Assembly (NCBI GenBank): GCA_019638615.1
Contig: JAHBTL010000030.1
Span: 25,956-89,955, forward strand
Direction of reading: 5' to 3'
Source of the DNA: Chitinophagaceae bacterium
GTDB lineage: Bacteria > Bacteroidota > Bacteroidia > Chitinophagales > Chitinophagaceae
DNA: 64,000 bases
Positions 27,017 through 37,120 of this stretch are shown here, piece by piece. The first letter of the stretch is position 1. Each line of letters starts with the position of its first letter. Made by a program: the position numbers and the translations under genes. The notes under the pieces are model-generated. The model was not told where the DNA came from. It was given only the letters and a program-made list of their open reading frames with translations, and searched no databases.

Positions 27017-27819
27017 TACACCCGCACCCAGTCTACCTGCATCGCCTGCGGGAATATACTATCATCTATTCCCCTGGAGCCTCCCCAATCACCCCCTACA
27101 GCCATATTCATCAGCAAGTGAAAACGTTGATCAAAGGGCCATTCCCGGTATGTCTTTTTTTCGTTGGGATATGTGAAATACAATTCCTGATCAATAAAGA
27201 TCTTTATTTCATTTTCATCCCAATCCAGCGTATACACATGGAATGCTTCAGACAAATCGCTGCGAAAAGTATTTTTTCCCTTCTGCGTACCAATCCTGTG
27301 GTTGTATGCATCGGTATGCACTGTGCCAAAAACAGAATCGGGTAAATAACCTACATGTTCCATGATATCAATTTCACCACTCTTCGGCCAATCGCCATAT
27401 TTCCAGTCGGTAGGCAACATCCAGATGGCAGGCCACAAGCCGCGCCCCTTAGGCATTTTCGCCTTTATTTCCATGCGCCCGTATTTCCAGTCGCCTTTAT
27501 TTTTACTTGTAAACCTTGCAGAGGTATAGGAAGCGCCTTCAAAATTTTCTTTAATGGCTGTAATATTCAATATACCATTTTTCACCGATGCATTTTCCAA
27601 TCTGCCTTCCGTATAAAACTGCTTTTCATTGTTTCCCCAGCCATGCCCGCCTGTATCATAGCTCCATTTTGTACTATCGGGCAAACCGGTATAATCAAAT
27701 TCATCGCTCCATACTAATTTTCGCTCCGCTGGTTCTTCTTCCTTCTTTATTTCGGCAGCGCCACAACCAACAAGCATATAGCACACTGTTGACGCAAGCA
27801 ATAATGTAATTTTTTTCAC
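27010..27819 (-). CDS. GH16-family beta-glucanase lipoprotein
   Basis: A 269-residue secreted enzyme from a GTG start at 27819, which gives a typical lipoprotein signal (KKITLLLASTVCYMLVGC). The frame is open to an ATG at 27897, but that adds 26 residues before the signal. The catalytic GH16 motif GEIDIMEHVG is present, with the two glutamates as nucleophile and acid/base; WSDEFDY near the mature N-terminus and the C-terminal VDWVRVYQ are also typical. GH16 members of this shape are mostly endo-beta-1,3- or mixed-linkage glucanases (laminarinases). It lies downstream of the susC/susD pair on the same strand, making a compact beta-glucan utilisation locus. Confidence 0.9.
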   Translation of the reverse strand: MKKITLLLASTVCYMLVGCGAAEIKKEEEPAERKLVWSDEFDYTGLPDSTKWSYDTGGHGWGNNEKQFYTEGRLENASVKNGILNITAIKENFEGASYTSARFTSKNKGDWKYGRMEIKAKMPKGRGLWPAIWMLPTDWKYGDWPKSGEIDIMEHVGYLPDSVFGTVHTDAYNHRIGTQKGKNTFRSDLSEAFHVYTLDWDENEIKIFIDQELYFTYPNEKKTYREWPFDQRFHLLMNMAVGGDWGGSRGIDDSIFPQAMQVDWVRVYQ

Positions 27820-27965
27820 TATTGTAGTTTTTAGGGTTATAAAACAAGTATTATATATTTCAGGTGATATATACCTGGAAACAAAATCGCATATCATTCT
27901 CCTGTCGCTTCCCGGGCAACCTTTACGATTAAAACCATTTATCTGTACAAATACAGAATTTGCGC

Positions 27966-29516
27966 TTATTTAAGATTTGAATTCGCATCTTCCTGCGCCT
28001 GGGGAACAGGCAAATACTCACTCTGTCCTTTTACAAAGCCCGGAAGCACGGTAGCCGCCTGGTCAGTTCTTACCAGGTCATTAAAACGCTCTCCCCACCA
28101 TTCGCAAAGCAGCTCGGCACGACGTTCGTCCAATACCTGCTGTAAGGTAACATTTGTGAGCGCATCCAGTTTTGCACGGGTGCGTACTATATTGAATACA
28201 TCGTCTGCATTCTGGCCTTTTCTAATCTTTGCTTCTGCATTTGTTAACAATACTTCGGCGTACCTGATCACACGTACATTGTTATTGCCACCGTAATCCT
28301 GCCTCCCTTCCGACATTTGTGATTTTGGAAAATAAGATTTACCATTAAAATATTTCTTCTTGCCGGCATTGCCTGAAACAGCATCCCCATCAGGTGTAAC
28401 AAAAGTAGTATTAGGTTCACCGTCAACACCACAACGCTGTATGGTCGTTCTCAATCTAAGCGTATCATTCCTTGACGTTAAAAAGTCAACCGCTTTTTGA
28501 GTAGGTACCATCCAGCCTGGACCTGTTATTGGCGCACCGAAAGTATTTTCGGGCCCCTGGAATAAATAGAAATTGCCCCATGTTTCATTGGCTCCCCCGG
28601 AAGTAACAATGTCACCTGTTCCTATGCCAAAATCAGAATATTGAAATTCCAGGATGGCCTCATTGCATAACTTGCCCGGTTTTTTAAATAACTGGTAATA
28701 ATCAGGAAATAAAGAAAATTTATTGCTGGCAATAATCTGGTTGGTACAATCCAACACAACATCCCAATAAGGACTTCCATTGTCGTTACCTGCAAGGTCC
28801 ATAGCTGCTTTGGCCTTTAACATCAATGCTGTATATTTTGTTATTGCTCCCTGGCGCGGCGCTGCCACTTCATTGGGCCTGGCATCCTCAAGATTGGCAA
28901 TACAAAAATCCATTTCTTCAATCACATGCTTTTTCAAATCCTCTACGCTGCTTTTGGTAGCGTTTGCTAAATTATTGGGATCGTTGCTTTCTATACCAAG
29001 AATAGGCGCTGATCCAAAATGTCTTGAGATCCAAAAATGGGCAAGCGCCCTGAAGAACCTTACCTCTGCCTGGTATTGCAAAAGGAGCTTTGCATTTTGA
29101 GCATCTCCCGCCGAAATATTCTTGCCAAACTCTTCTAGTTCTGCCAGCGCAGAATTGGCTCCCAATACAACACCATACAAACTGATCCACATGTCATTAA
29201 TTCCCCAATAACCTTTAACTGTTACATTATTCTGGAAATTGTGAATGGCTATCTGCCCGGCATCATCATTGCCGGGTTCTGATTCATCACTGCGTACGGT
29301 TATCATGGCAACGCTGATCCATTTACCAAACGTTCCACTGCTTGCAGTGCGGTAAACTCCGGATACCGGCCTGTACATCAATGATAAATTCGCATAATCA
29401 ATTTCGGTAGCAGGCGCCTGGTTTTGCAATGGCTGATCTAAAAAATTTTTAGAGCATCCTGCCAAAATGGAGATCATTACCCCCAGCGCTATGATAAGTT
29501 TATATTGCTGTTTCAT
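27966..29516 (-). CDS. SusD/RagB-family glycan-binding lipoprotein
   Basis: A 516-residue outer-membrane lipoprotein with lipobox ILAGC near residue 21, followed by SKNFLDQPLQNQ. The C-terminal SusD signature reads VRVIRYAEVLLTNAEAKIRKG, then VRTRAKLDAL and VLDERRAELLCEWWGERFNDLVR. It is encoded 46 nt downstream of its SusC partner and 146 nt upstream of the GH16 gene. It probably binds beta-glucan oligosaccharides. Confidence 0.93.
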   Translation of the reverse strand: MKQQYKLIIALGVMISILAGCSKNFLDQPLQNQAPATEIDYANLSLMYRPVSGVYRTASSGTFGKWISVAMITVRSDESEPGNDDAGQIAIHNFQNNVTVKGYWGINDMWISLYGVVLGANSALAELEEFGKNISAGDAQNAKLLLQYQAEVRFFRALAHFWISRHFGSAPILGIESNDPNNLANATKSSVEDLKKHVIEEMDFCIANLEDARPNEVAAPRQGAITKYTALMLKAKAAMDLAGNDNGSPYWDVVLDCTNQIIASNKFSLFPDYYQLFKKPGKLCNEAILEFQYSDFGIGTGDIVTSGGANETWGNFYLFQGPENTFGAPITGPGWMVPTQKAVDFLTSRNDTLRLRTTIQRCGVDGEPNTTFVTPDGDAVSGNAGKKKYFNGKSYFPKSQMSEGRQDYGGNNNVRVIRYAEVLLTNAEAKIRKGQNADDVFNIVRTRAKLDALTNVTLQQVLDERRAELLCEWWGERFNDLVRTDQAATVLPGFVKGQSEYLPVPQAQEDANSNLK

Positions 29517-29562
29517 AATTTTCGTTTTAACATTAAATGATATTCACTGATTTAGTTTCACA

Positions 29563-32500
29563 TTAAAAAGTTGCTCTCACTCCCAGGCTGTATGTTGCTG
29601 AAACAGGATACACATTTACATCGTATCCCAAGCCTGTTACTTCCGGCGTAAACCCATTGTATTTCGTGAACATAAACGGTCTGTCGGCTGTAGCAAATAT
29701 GCGCATGTTGATCGGTGATTTTTTATCATTTAGTTTAAAATTGTATCCCAGTTGTATATTCTGTATACGCAGGTAGGCGCCACTTTCTGTAAAAAAGGAA
29801 TTGCTCACTTTAAACCAGCCATCCCTGAGTGCATATGCGGATGGATATTCGTTGGTAGAACCCGGGGCAGTCCAGAGTCCGCTTGCAAATTTCTCATCAA
29901 TATTAAGGGAAGTGGATGCCTTATATAATTTTCCGCGATTCAGGTTGTGTATTTTATTACCTGCCACACCCTGGAAAAAAATACTGAAATCAAAGTTTGC
30001 ATATTGCAGCCCGATATTAAAACCGTAGGTAACCTTAGGCAGGTAGTGACCAATATTTACACGATCTTCATTCCCCAACACGCCATCTCCATTCTGATCT
30101 TTGTATTTCGGAAACCCAGGCTGGATTTTGGATATAGCCGTTGCATTGTAGTTAGAAGCTACAGGGTCTCTGCTGATCTCTTCTTCTGTTTGATATACCC
30201 CGATAAACTCATACCCGTAAAAATAATTGATAGGCTGCCCTACTACGATGCGGTTGGGAAACTCTGCCATCCATTCGGGAAATCCGGCTGTTGAACTGGG
30301 GAGCGTTCCTAAACTGGTTACTTTATTTTTAAGCGTTGAGAGATTACCGCCGATCTGGTAACCCAACTTGCCCACTTTATCGCTCCAGTTCAAAGTAATA
30401 TCAAACCCGCTGTTCACCATATCGGCCCAATTGCCATAAATAGAGGTATAAGTAAAGGCAAAGGGCCTGTTAAATGCCGCTCCGGTTGTTTTGCGGTTAT
30501 AGTAATCAACCGATCCCTTTAACCTGTTTCTAAGCACTTCAAAGTCTATACCACCATCCCATTCGGTTACTACTTCCCAGCCGATGCTGGTATAGAACCT
30601 GTTAACCGTATATCCCGGCAGGTACTGACCATCTGAAGCACCGGTACTGCCAAATATTGCAGAGGATGGATTTCCGCTATTTACGATTGCATACCCGGCG
30701 TTGGCATTTACACCATCATTTCCTAATTTACCCCAACTTCCGCGCAATTTCAAAAAGTCGAAGATCTTCTGGTTTGCCATAAAATTTTCGCCGGACAGGA
30801 CCCAACCTAAACCAACGGAAGGAAAATAACCCCATTTTTCCTGGTATTTGGAGCTGCCATCGGCCCGCCATGTAGCAGTTAACAGGTATTTATTATCAAA
30901 ATCATAAGTAACTCTCGTAAAGAAGGAAAGATTTGCATTGCGGCTTCCGTCTTCGTTGTATCCTCCCTGGTCTCTTGTACCCTGGGTAACATACCAGGAT
31001 TCTTCTATAGCAGGTACGCCGGTAGCAGCACCCCACAGCGTTCTCCATCTCTCTTCCCTGGCAGATTGCCCCAGTAGTACCGACCAATGGTGTGCACCCC
31101 GGCTATCTTTATAAGTAAGTAAATTGTCGAGGATATAATTGGTATTCCGCTCCTGGGTAGACCGTAAATTAGAAACCGTAACTGCTGTACCCGGCCCCAG
31201 ATTATGTTCAGGACTATAATTAAATCTCTGACCGGAGGAATACAACTGGGTCAATTGTGAGCGTAAAACGATTTTATTCTGCCAGAAATTTGCCTCGGCA
31301 TATACACTTGGCAATACCTGGAATGCCTTTAGCCTGTCATAATTATAGTATGCAGTGGCCACCGGGTTGGCATCATCTCCTCTGCCTATTACTGCCCCTG
31401 AAGCAAATTTTACAGGAAATGCGTTTGTGTTATTTTCGTCATACACGGGGAATAGCGGCGAAGATGAATAAGCCTGTGCGAAAGCTGCATTATTGGGACT
31501 AAATGTGGTTGAGTTGGTAAGATGTGCAGTAAACCCCATTTTCAACCAGGGAAAAGCTTTAGCTTCCATTTGCACACGGATATTGTACCGCTTGAAGCTG
31601 TTCAGGGCCTCCATGATGCCGTTCTGATACGTGTAATTAAGGCCAACCGTATAGGAAACTTTATCGCTGCCGCCTTGCACATCCACACCATGATTGGTAA
31701 TTAAAGCCCGGTCACGAAGCAACTCCCCATACCAATCGGTACTGGTAGTGGGAGCGATTCCCGAGCCGCCGAATCTTTCAGCCGAAAGGCGGGCCGTGGA
31801 GCTATCCGGGGTGGTTGCCCTTTGTAAAGAAAAAGAGGTATACTGCTCACCGTTAGCCATTTTAAGCCTGTTTACAGGAGTTTGAAATCCTACGTAACCA
31901 TTATATGTTACGCGGGTTTTCATATTAAGTCTGCCTTTTTTGGTTGTAATCAATACTACACCGTTGGCGGCACGCACACCATAAATAGCTGCACCTGAAG
32001 CGTCTTTCAGAACCGACATCTCCGCAATGTCCGCAGGGTTCAAAAAGCTGATATCGTTAACAAACATTCCATCCACCACATATAATGGGTTTTCATTATT
32101 AAATGACCCCACTCCGCGTATACGCACATTGGGGGAGCTACCCGGAGCACCATTGCTTACCACCTGAACACCGGGAACGCTTCCCTGTAGAGCCTCCATG
32201 GGCGTGGCAGTAGTACGTTTCATCATTTCTTCCGTATTCACGGTCGTAACAGGCGCCGTGAGATCTCCCTTCCTTTGGGTGCCGTACCCTATTATTACTA
32301 CTTCTTCCAGTTTCTTGTCGCCCACTTCCAGTTCAAAATCCTGGGTACCGCTACCGGTTATTACTCTTTCCATCGTAGCCATACCCGTATACGATACTAC
32401 CAGTACACTCCCGCTCCGGGGTACTGTAATGGAAAAAGCTCCTTCCGTATCAGTAACAGTAGCTGCTCCGCCGTCTTTTACGGCAATACTGGCGCCGGGC

Positions 32501-32625
32501 AGCGGTTCACCGGTCGATTTATTGGTTACTTTACCTGTAACCTGCAATGTCTGGGCAAATGTGTTGAGAGGAAATAAATGAATGATACTGATTGTGCATA
32601 ACAGCAAAACAATGTTACGTCTCAT
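29563..32625 (-). CDS. SusC/RagA-family TonB-dependent transporter
   Basis: A 1020-residue outer-membrane transporter. The Met at 32625 opens a good signal peptide (MRRNIVLLLCTISIIHLF..., cleavage near TFAQ); a 22-residue upstream extension is possible but less likely. It has a carboxypeptidase-D-like domain (~27-105), the TonB-box-like EEVVIIGYGTQ, a plug with GVVLITTKKG, and a beta-barrel ending YSLGVRATF. It works with the SusD encoded next. It is divergent from the membrane-spanning LuxR-type regulator, which very likely controls it. Confidence 0.93.
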   Translation of the reverse strand: MRRNIVLLLCTISIIHLFPLNTFAQTLQVTGKVTNKSTGEPLPGASIAVKDGGAATVTDTEGAFSITVPRSGSVLVVSYTGMATMERVITGSGTQDFELEVGDKKLEEVVIIGYGTQRKGDLTAPVTTVNTEEMMKRTTATPMEALQGSVPGVQVVSNGAPGSSPNVRIRGVGSFNNENPLYVVDGMFVNDISFLNPADIAEMSVLKDASGAAIYGVRAANGVVLITTKKGRLNMKTRVTYNGYVGFQTPVNRLKMANGEQYTSFSLQRATTPDSSTARLSAERFGGSGIAPTTSTDWYGELLRDRALITNHGVDVQGGSDKVSYTVGLNYTYQNGIMEALNSFKRYNIRVQMEAKAFPWLKMGFTAHLTNSTTFSPNNAAFAQAYSSSPLFPVYDENNTNAFPVKFASGAVIGRGDDANPVATAYYNYDRLKAFQVLPSVYAEANFWQNKIVLRSQLTQLYSSGQRFNYSPEHNLGPGTAVTVSNLRSTQERNTNYILDNLLTYKDSRGAHHWSVLLGQSAREERWRTLWGAATGVPAIEESWYVTQGTRDQGGYNEDGSRNANLSFFTRVTYDFDNKYLLTATWRADGSSKYQEKWGYFPSVGLGWVLSGENFMANQKIFDFLKLRGSWGKLGNDGVNANAGYAIVNSGNPSSAIFGSTGASDGQYLPGYTVNRFYTSIGWEVVTEWDGGIDFEVLRNRLKGSVDYYNRKTTGAAFNRPFAFTYTSIYGNWADMVNSGFDITLNWSDKVGKLGYQIGGNLSTLKNKVTSLGTLPSSTAGFPEWMAEFPNRIVVGQPINYFYGYEFIGVYQTEEEISRDPVASNYNATAISKIQPGFPKYKDQNGDGVLGNEDRVNIGHYLPKVTYGFNIGLQYANFDFSIFFQGVAGNKIHNLNRGKLYKASTSLNIDEKFASGLWTAPGSTNEYPSAYALRDGWFKVSNSFFTESGAYLRIQNIQLGYNFKLNDKKSPINMRIFATADRPFMFTKYNGFTPEVTGLGYDVNVYPVSATYSLGVRATF

Positions 32626-32722
32626 AAGCAAACAATTAATAGCAGTTATTAATAATATTACAAGATAATCGTTACACATAAAGCTATTCAAAATAGGCCT
32701 ACGGTTGAATTTATACCCTACA

Positions 32723-32777
32723 TCAATACTACATCACTACACCCAGACATCAATTTTTATGCCTCTTCAATACTACA
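32723..32777. promoter_or_regulatory. Direct repeats between susC and its divergent regulator
   Basis: The 11-mer TCAATACTACA occurs exactly at 32723-32733 and 32767-32777, 44 bp apart (about four helical turns), with a related TCACTACA at 32735-32742. The spacing on one DNA face suggests binding sites for the divergently encoded LuxR-type regulator. Inferred from position and repetition only. Confidence 0.5.
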
Positions 32778-32821
32778 ACGCGGAATAATTTATTCTAATT
32801 TAGTATTATCTTTCTGCCTGT

Positions 32822-35737
32822 ATGAAACCGATGATTGCTTTATTGACTGCTTTACTCTTCCTTTTTGAGGGGTATACCCAAAACACGATCGGGTTACCGG
32901 AAATTATCAATTACTCCAAGCAGGCATATCAGGCGGGAACACAAAACTGGGATATTTGCCAGGACACCAACGGCATATTGTATTTTGCTAATAATGAGGG
33001 GCTTATGAGTTTTGATGGAACTTACTGGAAGATATATCCCCTTCCCAATAGAACCATTGTACGATCGGTTGCCACAGCACATGACCATAAAATATATGTC
33101 GGTGGGCAGGATGAAATAGGCTATTTTTCTCCCAACCGGCAGGGAGTGCTTGAATATCACAGCATTAAACATCTTATCCCGGAAAGGAACCGGTCGTTTG
33201 CCGATGTTTGGGATATCGTTTGCGTTGATAAGCAGGTATTCTTCAGATCTAACAACCAGATTTTGCAGTTGTCCGGCAACAGGATCACAGTTTATCCTGC
33301 CACCAACTGGTTGTATATGGGAACCACTCCCGATGTTTTTATCGCCCAGGATGTTGACAGGGGAATACTGCGCTTTGAGAAAGGCGTATGGTTGCCGTTT
33401 ATTACCAACGAACAGTTGCCTGAAAGAATGTTAATAACCGCCGCGCTGCGGGGCGGAAAAGACAGCACATTGATCATCACTTTAAAACACGGCATTTATT
33501 TATACACCCGTAACCAGTTCAGGCCCTTTGCCTCGCCAGCTATTTCCACCATTGCCGGCTACTATATTTATGGAGCTGCTGCTATTAACGATGAGCATAT
33601 TGCATTGGCCACTACGCAAAAAGGCTGCATTGTGATTGATAAAAAAGGGAACCAGGTACAACTGTTTTCGGGACAGGAAGGACTGCAGAACAACAATGTG
33701 CTAAGCATTTATTCAGACAGGAAGAGCAATCTTTGGCTGGGGCTTGATCACGGAATAGGGTTTATTGCCTACAACAGCGCCATTAAAAACATATACCCCG
33801 ATAAGGAAAATGAAGGAGCGGGCTATTCGTCTATTGTGCATAACAACCGGCTTTATATTGCTACTACCAACGGACTATACCAGGCGCCCCTGTACAATAA
33901 CCCCGACCTGAGTTTTGTAAAAGGAAATTTTAAACAGGTGCATGGCGCCGGCGGACAGGTATGGAACCTTTCGGAAGTTAATGGCAAACTCCTTGCAGGG
34001 CATCATGAAGGGGTATGGGAAATAAAAGATAACGAGGCTGTACCGCTTGACAAAAGCACCGGTTTCTGGACTTTTTTACCCCTGAATGCTATACTCCCTT
34101 CTCCGGTAGTGGTTGCGGGAACCTATGACGGCATCCGGTTGTACGATTATGCAAAAGGACAGATATCAAAGGAGTACAAAGAAGCCAGGTTTGAATCAGC
34201 CAGGTTCGTGGCCATCAATAACAATGATATATGGGTATCGCACCCGTATAAAGGCATCTACCGCGTACGCCTGAACGAAAACGGGGAACCTGTAGTTGAG
34301 AAATATGGTGAAAAGGAGGGTATCGACCTTACAACCAACGGCAATTATGTATTTAAAGTAAGGAACAGTATTGTAGCGGCTACAGAAAAAGGCATCTATG
34401 AATACAACCCTCAAACCGATCGTTTTGAACCCTCTGAATATTTCAATGCTATTTTTGGTAACAGGATAGTCCGTTATTTAAAAGAAGACGGGGCTGGCAA
34501 CATCTGGTTTGTGTTTGACAAAACACTGGGCATAATCGATGTGAGTGAATCAAAGCCGCAGGTAATCTATATTCCCGAACTCAACCGTAAAATAGTAAGT
34601 GGGCTGGAACAGGTTTATCCCGTAGACCTCAATAATATTTTTGTAGGCGGTGAAAAAGGTTTTTTTCATATTAACTACGCAAAATATAAAAAGCAGCATC
34701 CTGCCATACAGGTACTGATACGGCAGGTGGAAGCCTTTTATAAAACCGACAGCCTCTTGTTTGGCGGCTATTTTGCCAATGTCAACGAACCCCAGGTGCA
34801 GCGGCAGCGGGCATCCGTATCATCCAACTGGAACTCTTTTCGCTTTGAATTTGCAGCGCCATTGTATGAACAACAATCCAATATAGAATACAGCTACTAC
34901 CTGAAAGGCTACGACAGTTACTGGAGCGAATGGAATAATAAAACAGAGAAGGAATATGCTCACCTGCCTGCAGGTACCTACAATTTTGAAGTAAAGGCCC
35001 GCAACAACCTCGGCAACGAATCGGCGGTATATACCTATTCTTTTGTTATACTGCCACCCTGGTACCAAACCTGGTGGGCGTATACATTGTATGGCTGCCT
35101 GCTTTTATATGCTGCTTACACCTTATACCGGTGGCAAAAACAAAAATTTTACCGGCAACGTTTGCGATACGAGGAGAAGCAAAAAAGATTGCACGACCTG
35201 CATCAACTGGAGCTCGAAAAAAATGAAAAGGAAATCGTAACGCTGCGCAACGAAAAGCTGGAAGCGGAAATACAACATAAAAACAAAGAAATGGCTTCTG
35301 CCACCATGCACCTGGTAAAAAAAGGCGAGTTGATCACCCGCCTGCGCGATGAATTGCAGAAGCTGATGAAAAACACGGAAGATGACAAGCTGCTGGAAGC
35401 GTTGAAAAAAATGATAAAAACCCTTGACGAGGAAGATAAAATGGATGCAGACTGGGAGCATTTTACCATACATTTTGATAAAGCCCACAACGATTTTTTT
35501 GTTGCTTTAAAGGAAAAACACAGCAATCTTACCCCCAACGAACTCAAGCTGTGCGCCTACCTGCGCATGAACCTCAGCACCAAAGAGATGGCACAACTTA
35601 TGAACATTTCCGTAAGGGGTGTTGAAATAAGCCGGTACAGGCTGAGAAAAAAACTGAAGATATCTTCAGAAACCAACCTGTTCACTTATTTACTTGATTT
35701 TCATGGAACGGAACCTGCCAGCACAACAAAACGGTGA
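32822..35737 (+). CDS. Membrane one-component regulator: Reg_prop/Y_Y_Y sensor with LuxR-type HTH
   Basis: A 971-residue protein. After a signal segment, residues ~25-680 form a two-component-regulator-propeller sensor in the periplasm (repeats such as DRKSNLWLGLDHGIGFI and GNIWFVFDKTLGIID). A Y_Y_Y domain follows (~680-745, YSYYLKGYDSYWSEW), then one transmembrane helix (~749-769) and a long coiled coil (~775-880). The C-terminal LuxR-type HTH starts near residue 903 (LTPNELKLCAYLRMNLSTKE). Unlike the hybrid two-component systems of Bacteroides it has no kinase or receiver domain, so the signal must pass straight from sensor to DNA-binding domain. It is divergent from susC and the GH16 locus, its likely target. 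Confidence 0.88.
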   Translation: MKPMIALLTALLFLFEGYTQNTIGLPEIINYSKQAYQAGTQNWDICQDTNGILYFANNEGLMSFDGTYWKIYPLPNRTIVRSVATAHDHKIYVGGQDEIGYFSPNRQGVLEYHSIKHLIPERNRSFADVWDIVCVDKQVFFRSNNQILQLSGNRITVYPATNWLYMGTTPDVFIAQDVDRGILRFEKGVWLPFITNEQLPERMLITAALRGGKDSTLIITLKHGIYLYTRNQFRPFASPAISTIAGYYIYGAAAINDEHIALATTQKGCIVIDKKGNQVQLFSGQEGLQNNNVLSIYSDRKSNLWLGLDHGIGFIAYNSAIKNIYPDKENEGAGYSSIVHNNRLYIATTNGLYQAPLYNNPDLSFVKGNFKQVHGAGGQVWNLSEVNGKLLAGHHEGVWEIKDNEAVPLDKSTGFWTFLPLNAILPSPVVVAGTYDGIRLYDYAKGQISKEYKEARFESARFVAINNNDIWVSHPYKGIYRVRLNENGEPVVEKYGEKEGIDLTTNGNYVFKVRNSIVAATEKGIYEYNPQTDRFEPSEYFNAIFGNRIVRYLKEDGAGNIWFVFDKTLGIIDVSESKPQVIYIPELNRKIVSGLEQVYPVDLNNIFVGGEKGFFHINYAKYKKQHPAIQVLIRQVEAFYKTDSLLFGGYFANVNEPQVQRQRASVSSNWNSFRFEFAAPLYEQQSNIEYSYYLKGYDSYWSEWNNKTEKEYAHLPAGTYNFEVKARNNLGNESAVYTYSFVILPPWYQTWWAYTLYGCLLLYAAYTLYRWQKQKFYRQRLRYEEKQKRLHDLHQLELEKNEKEIVTLRNEKLEAEIQHKNKEMASATMHLVKKGELITRLRDELQKLMKNTEDDKLLEALKKMIKTLDEEDKMDADWEHFTIHFDKAHNDFFVALKEKHSNLTPNELKLCAYLRMNLSTKEMAQLMNISVRGVEISRYRLRKKLKISSETNLFTYLLDFHGTEPASTTKR

Positions 35738-35866
35738 ATGTAATCGCAATCCACCTGTCGTACCTCTATTGATCGTAGCTTCGTTTCCGCATTTCGCAAA
35801 CGCATTTCCGTATAGCGTAAATGAAATAGCGTTTTCTCATGTCAATTTTGCAATAATAAATACAGT

Positions 35867-37117
35867 ATGACTGTCGAAAAAAGCTGGTATAGCCTTTATC
35901 TTTTTGCATTTTTCAGTTTCACTGCGGTAATCTCTCAGGCACAGGTTCTTACAGGCGAAGACAGTTTATACGCCGGGCTCGTTTCCAGTGAACAGGCCAC
36001 TATTCTTTCCGGCTATGGCGAAGCAAAATATTCTTTAGATACAAAAACAAAAAATGCCGAAGCCTCGCTGAGCAGGGTTGTTTTGTTTATAGGACATAAG
36101 TTCAATAAAAAAATTTCTCTTTTCACGGAGCTGGAGCTTGAAGATGCATTGGTGATAGGGCAGGCAGGCGATGAAGCCGGTATTGGCAAGGGCGGTATCA
36201 GCATGGAGCAGGCTTTCCTGAAATTCAATATCAACCCGACAACCTATATTGTTGCGGGCTTATTCATTCCCCGCATTGGATTTATAAATGAAAATCATTT
36301 GCCTACCACCTTTAACGGGGTAGATCGCCCGTTCCTGGAAGAACTGATCATCCCGTCTACATGGCGCGAGATAGGTGCAGGCATATACGGCGGGGTTAAA
36401 AATGTGGCGGGGTTGAATTACAGTTTTGCGGTAACCAATGGCTTAAACGCTGCGGGATTCAGTAATGGCAGCGGTATACGCGGCGGAAGACAACTGGGGT
36501 CTGCTGCATCAGGGCTTGGACTGGGCGCTTCCGGGTCGTTGTTGTATTACATAAATAATTTTCGTTTGCAGCTTTCCGCTTATATCGGTGGCTCTACTGC
36601 GGTTGAGAAAAGAATAGCCGATAGCCTCCAGTTAAACAGCGGGGCGTTCGGCAACCCGGTCATGCTCGGAGAGCTCAATGCACAGTATAGCAGCAAAGGG
36701 TGGAGCGCCAGGGCTATAGTAAGCGCCATTAACATCCCCAATGCTTCGAATATCAACAAAGCTTATGCCAACAACACGCCCGAAAGCATTTACGGCGGCT
36801 ATGCGGAACTGGCGTATGATCTTTTATACGCAACACATAAGGATGCAAAAAAACTGGCGGTTTTTGGCAGGTACGAATCAATGAACCTGGGAGCAACCCT
36901 GCCTGTAAATGGTATAAAAAATGATGCAAATACGCAACAATACATTGTAGGCGGGCTTACATACAAGCCTATACGCGGTGTTGCAATAAAAGCCGATTAT
37001 GTTTATCGTATAACGGGAGAGCCGAATCCCGTATTGATCATTACCCCTTTTCCGCAGGTTATACCTTATTATACGCACAATGGATTTTTAAACCTGGGTA
37101 TTGCCTATAATTTTTAA
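35867..37117 (+). CDS. Outer-membrane porin-like beta-barrel
   Basis: A 416-residue secreted protein with a signal peptide (cleavage near ISQAQ, residue ~26) and amphipathic strands throughout, ending in the outer-membrane signal GFLNLGIAYNF with a C-terminal Phe. The pattern fits a 16- to 18-stranded porin-like barrel of the kind often labelled hypothetical in Bacteroidota. It heads an operon with Rieske, imelysin and di-haem genes (3 nt to the next gene), so it may let a metal or redox substrate through the outer membrane. No close family can be named. Confidence 0.65.
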   Translation: MTVEKSWYSLYLFAFFSFTAVISQAQVLTGEDSLYAGLVSSEQATILSGYGEAKYSLDTKTKNAEASLSRVVLFIGHKFNKKISLFTELELEDALVIGQAGDEAGIGKGGISMEQAFLKFNINPTTYIVAGLFIPRIGFINENHLPTTFNGVDRPFLEELIIPSTWREIGAGIYGGVKNVAGLNYSFAVTNGLNAAGFSNGSGIRGGRQLGSAASGLGLGASGSLLYYINNFRLQLSAYIGGSTAVEKRIADSLQLNSGAFGNPVMLGELNAQYSSKGWSARAIVSAINIPNASNINKAYANNTPESIYGGYAELAYDLLYATHKDAKKLAVFGRYESMNLGATLPVNGIKNDANTQQYIVGGLTYKPIRGVAIKADYVYRITGEPNPVLIITPFPQVIPYYTHNGFLNLGIAYNF

Positions 37118-37120
37118 TGA

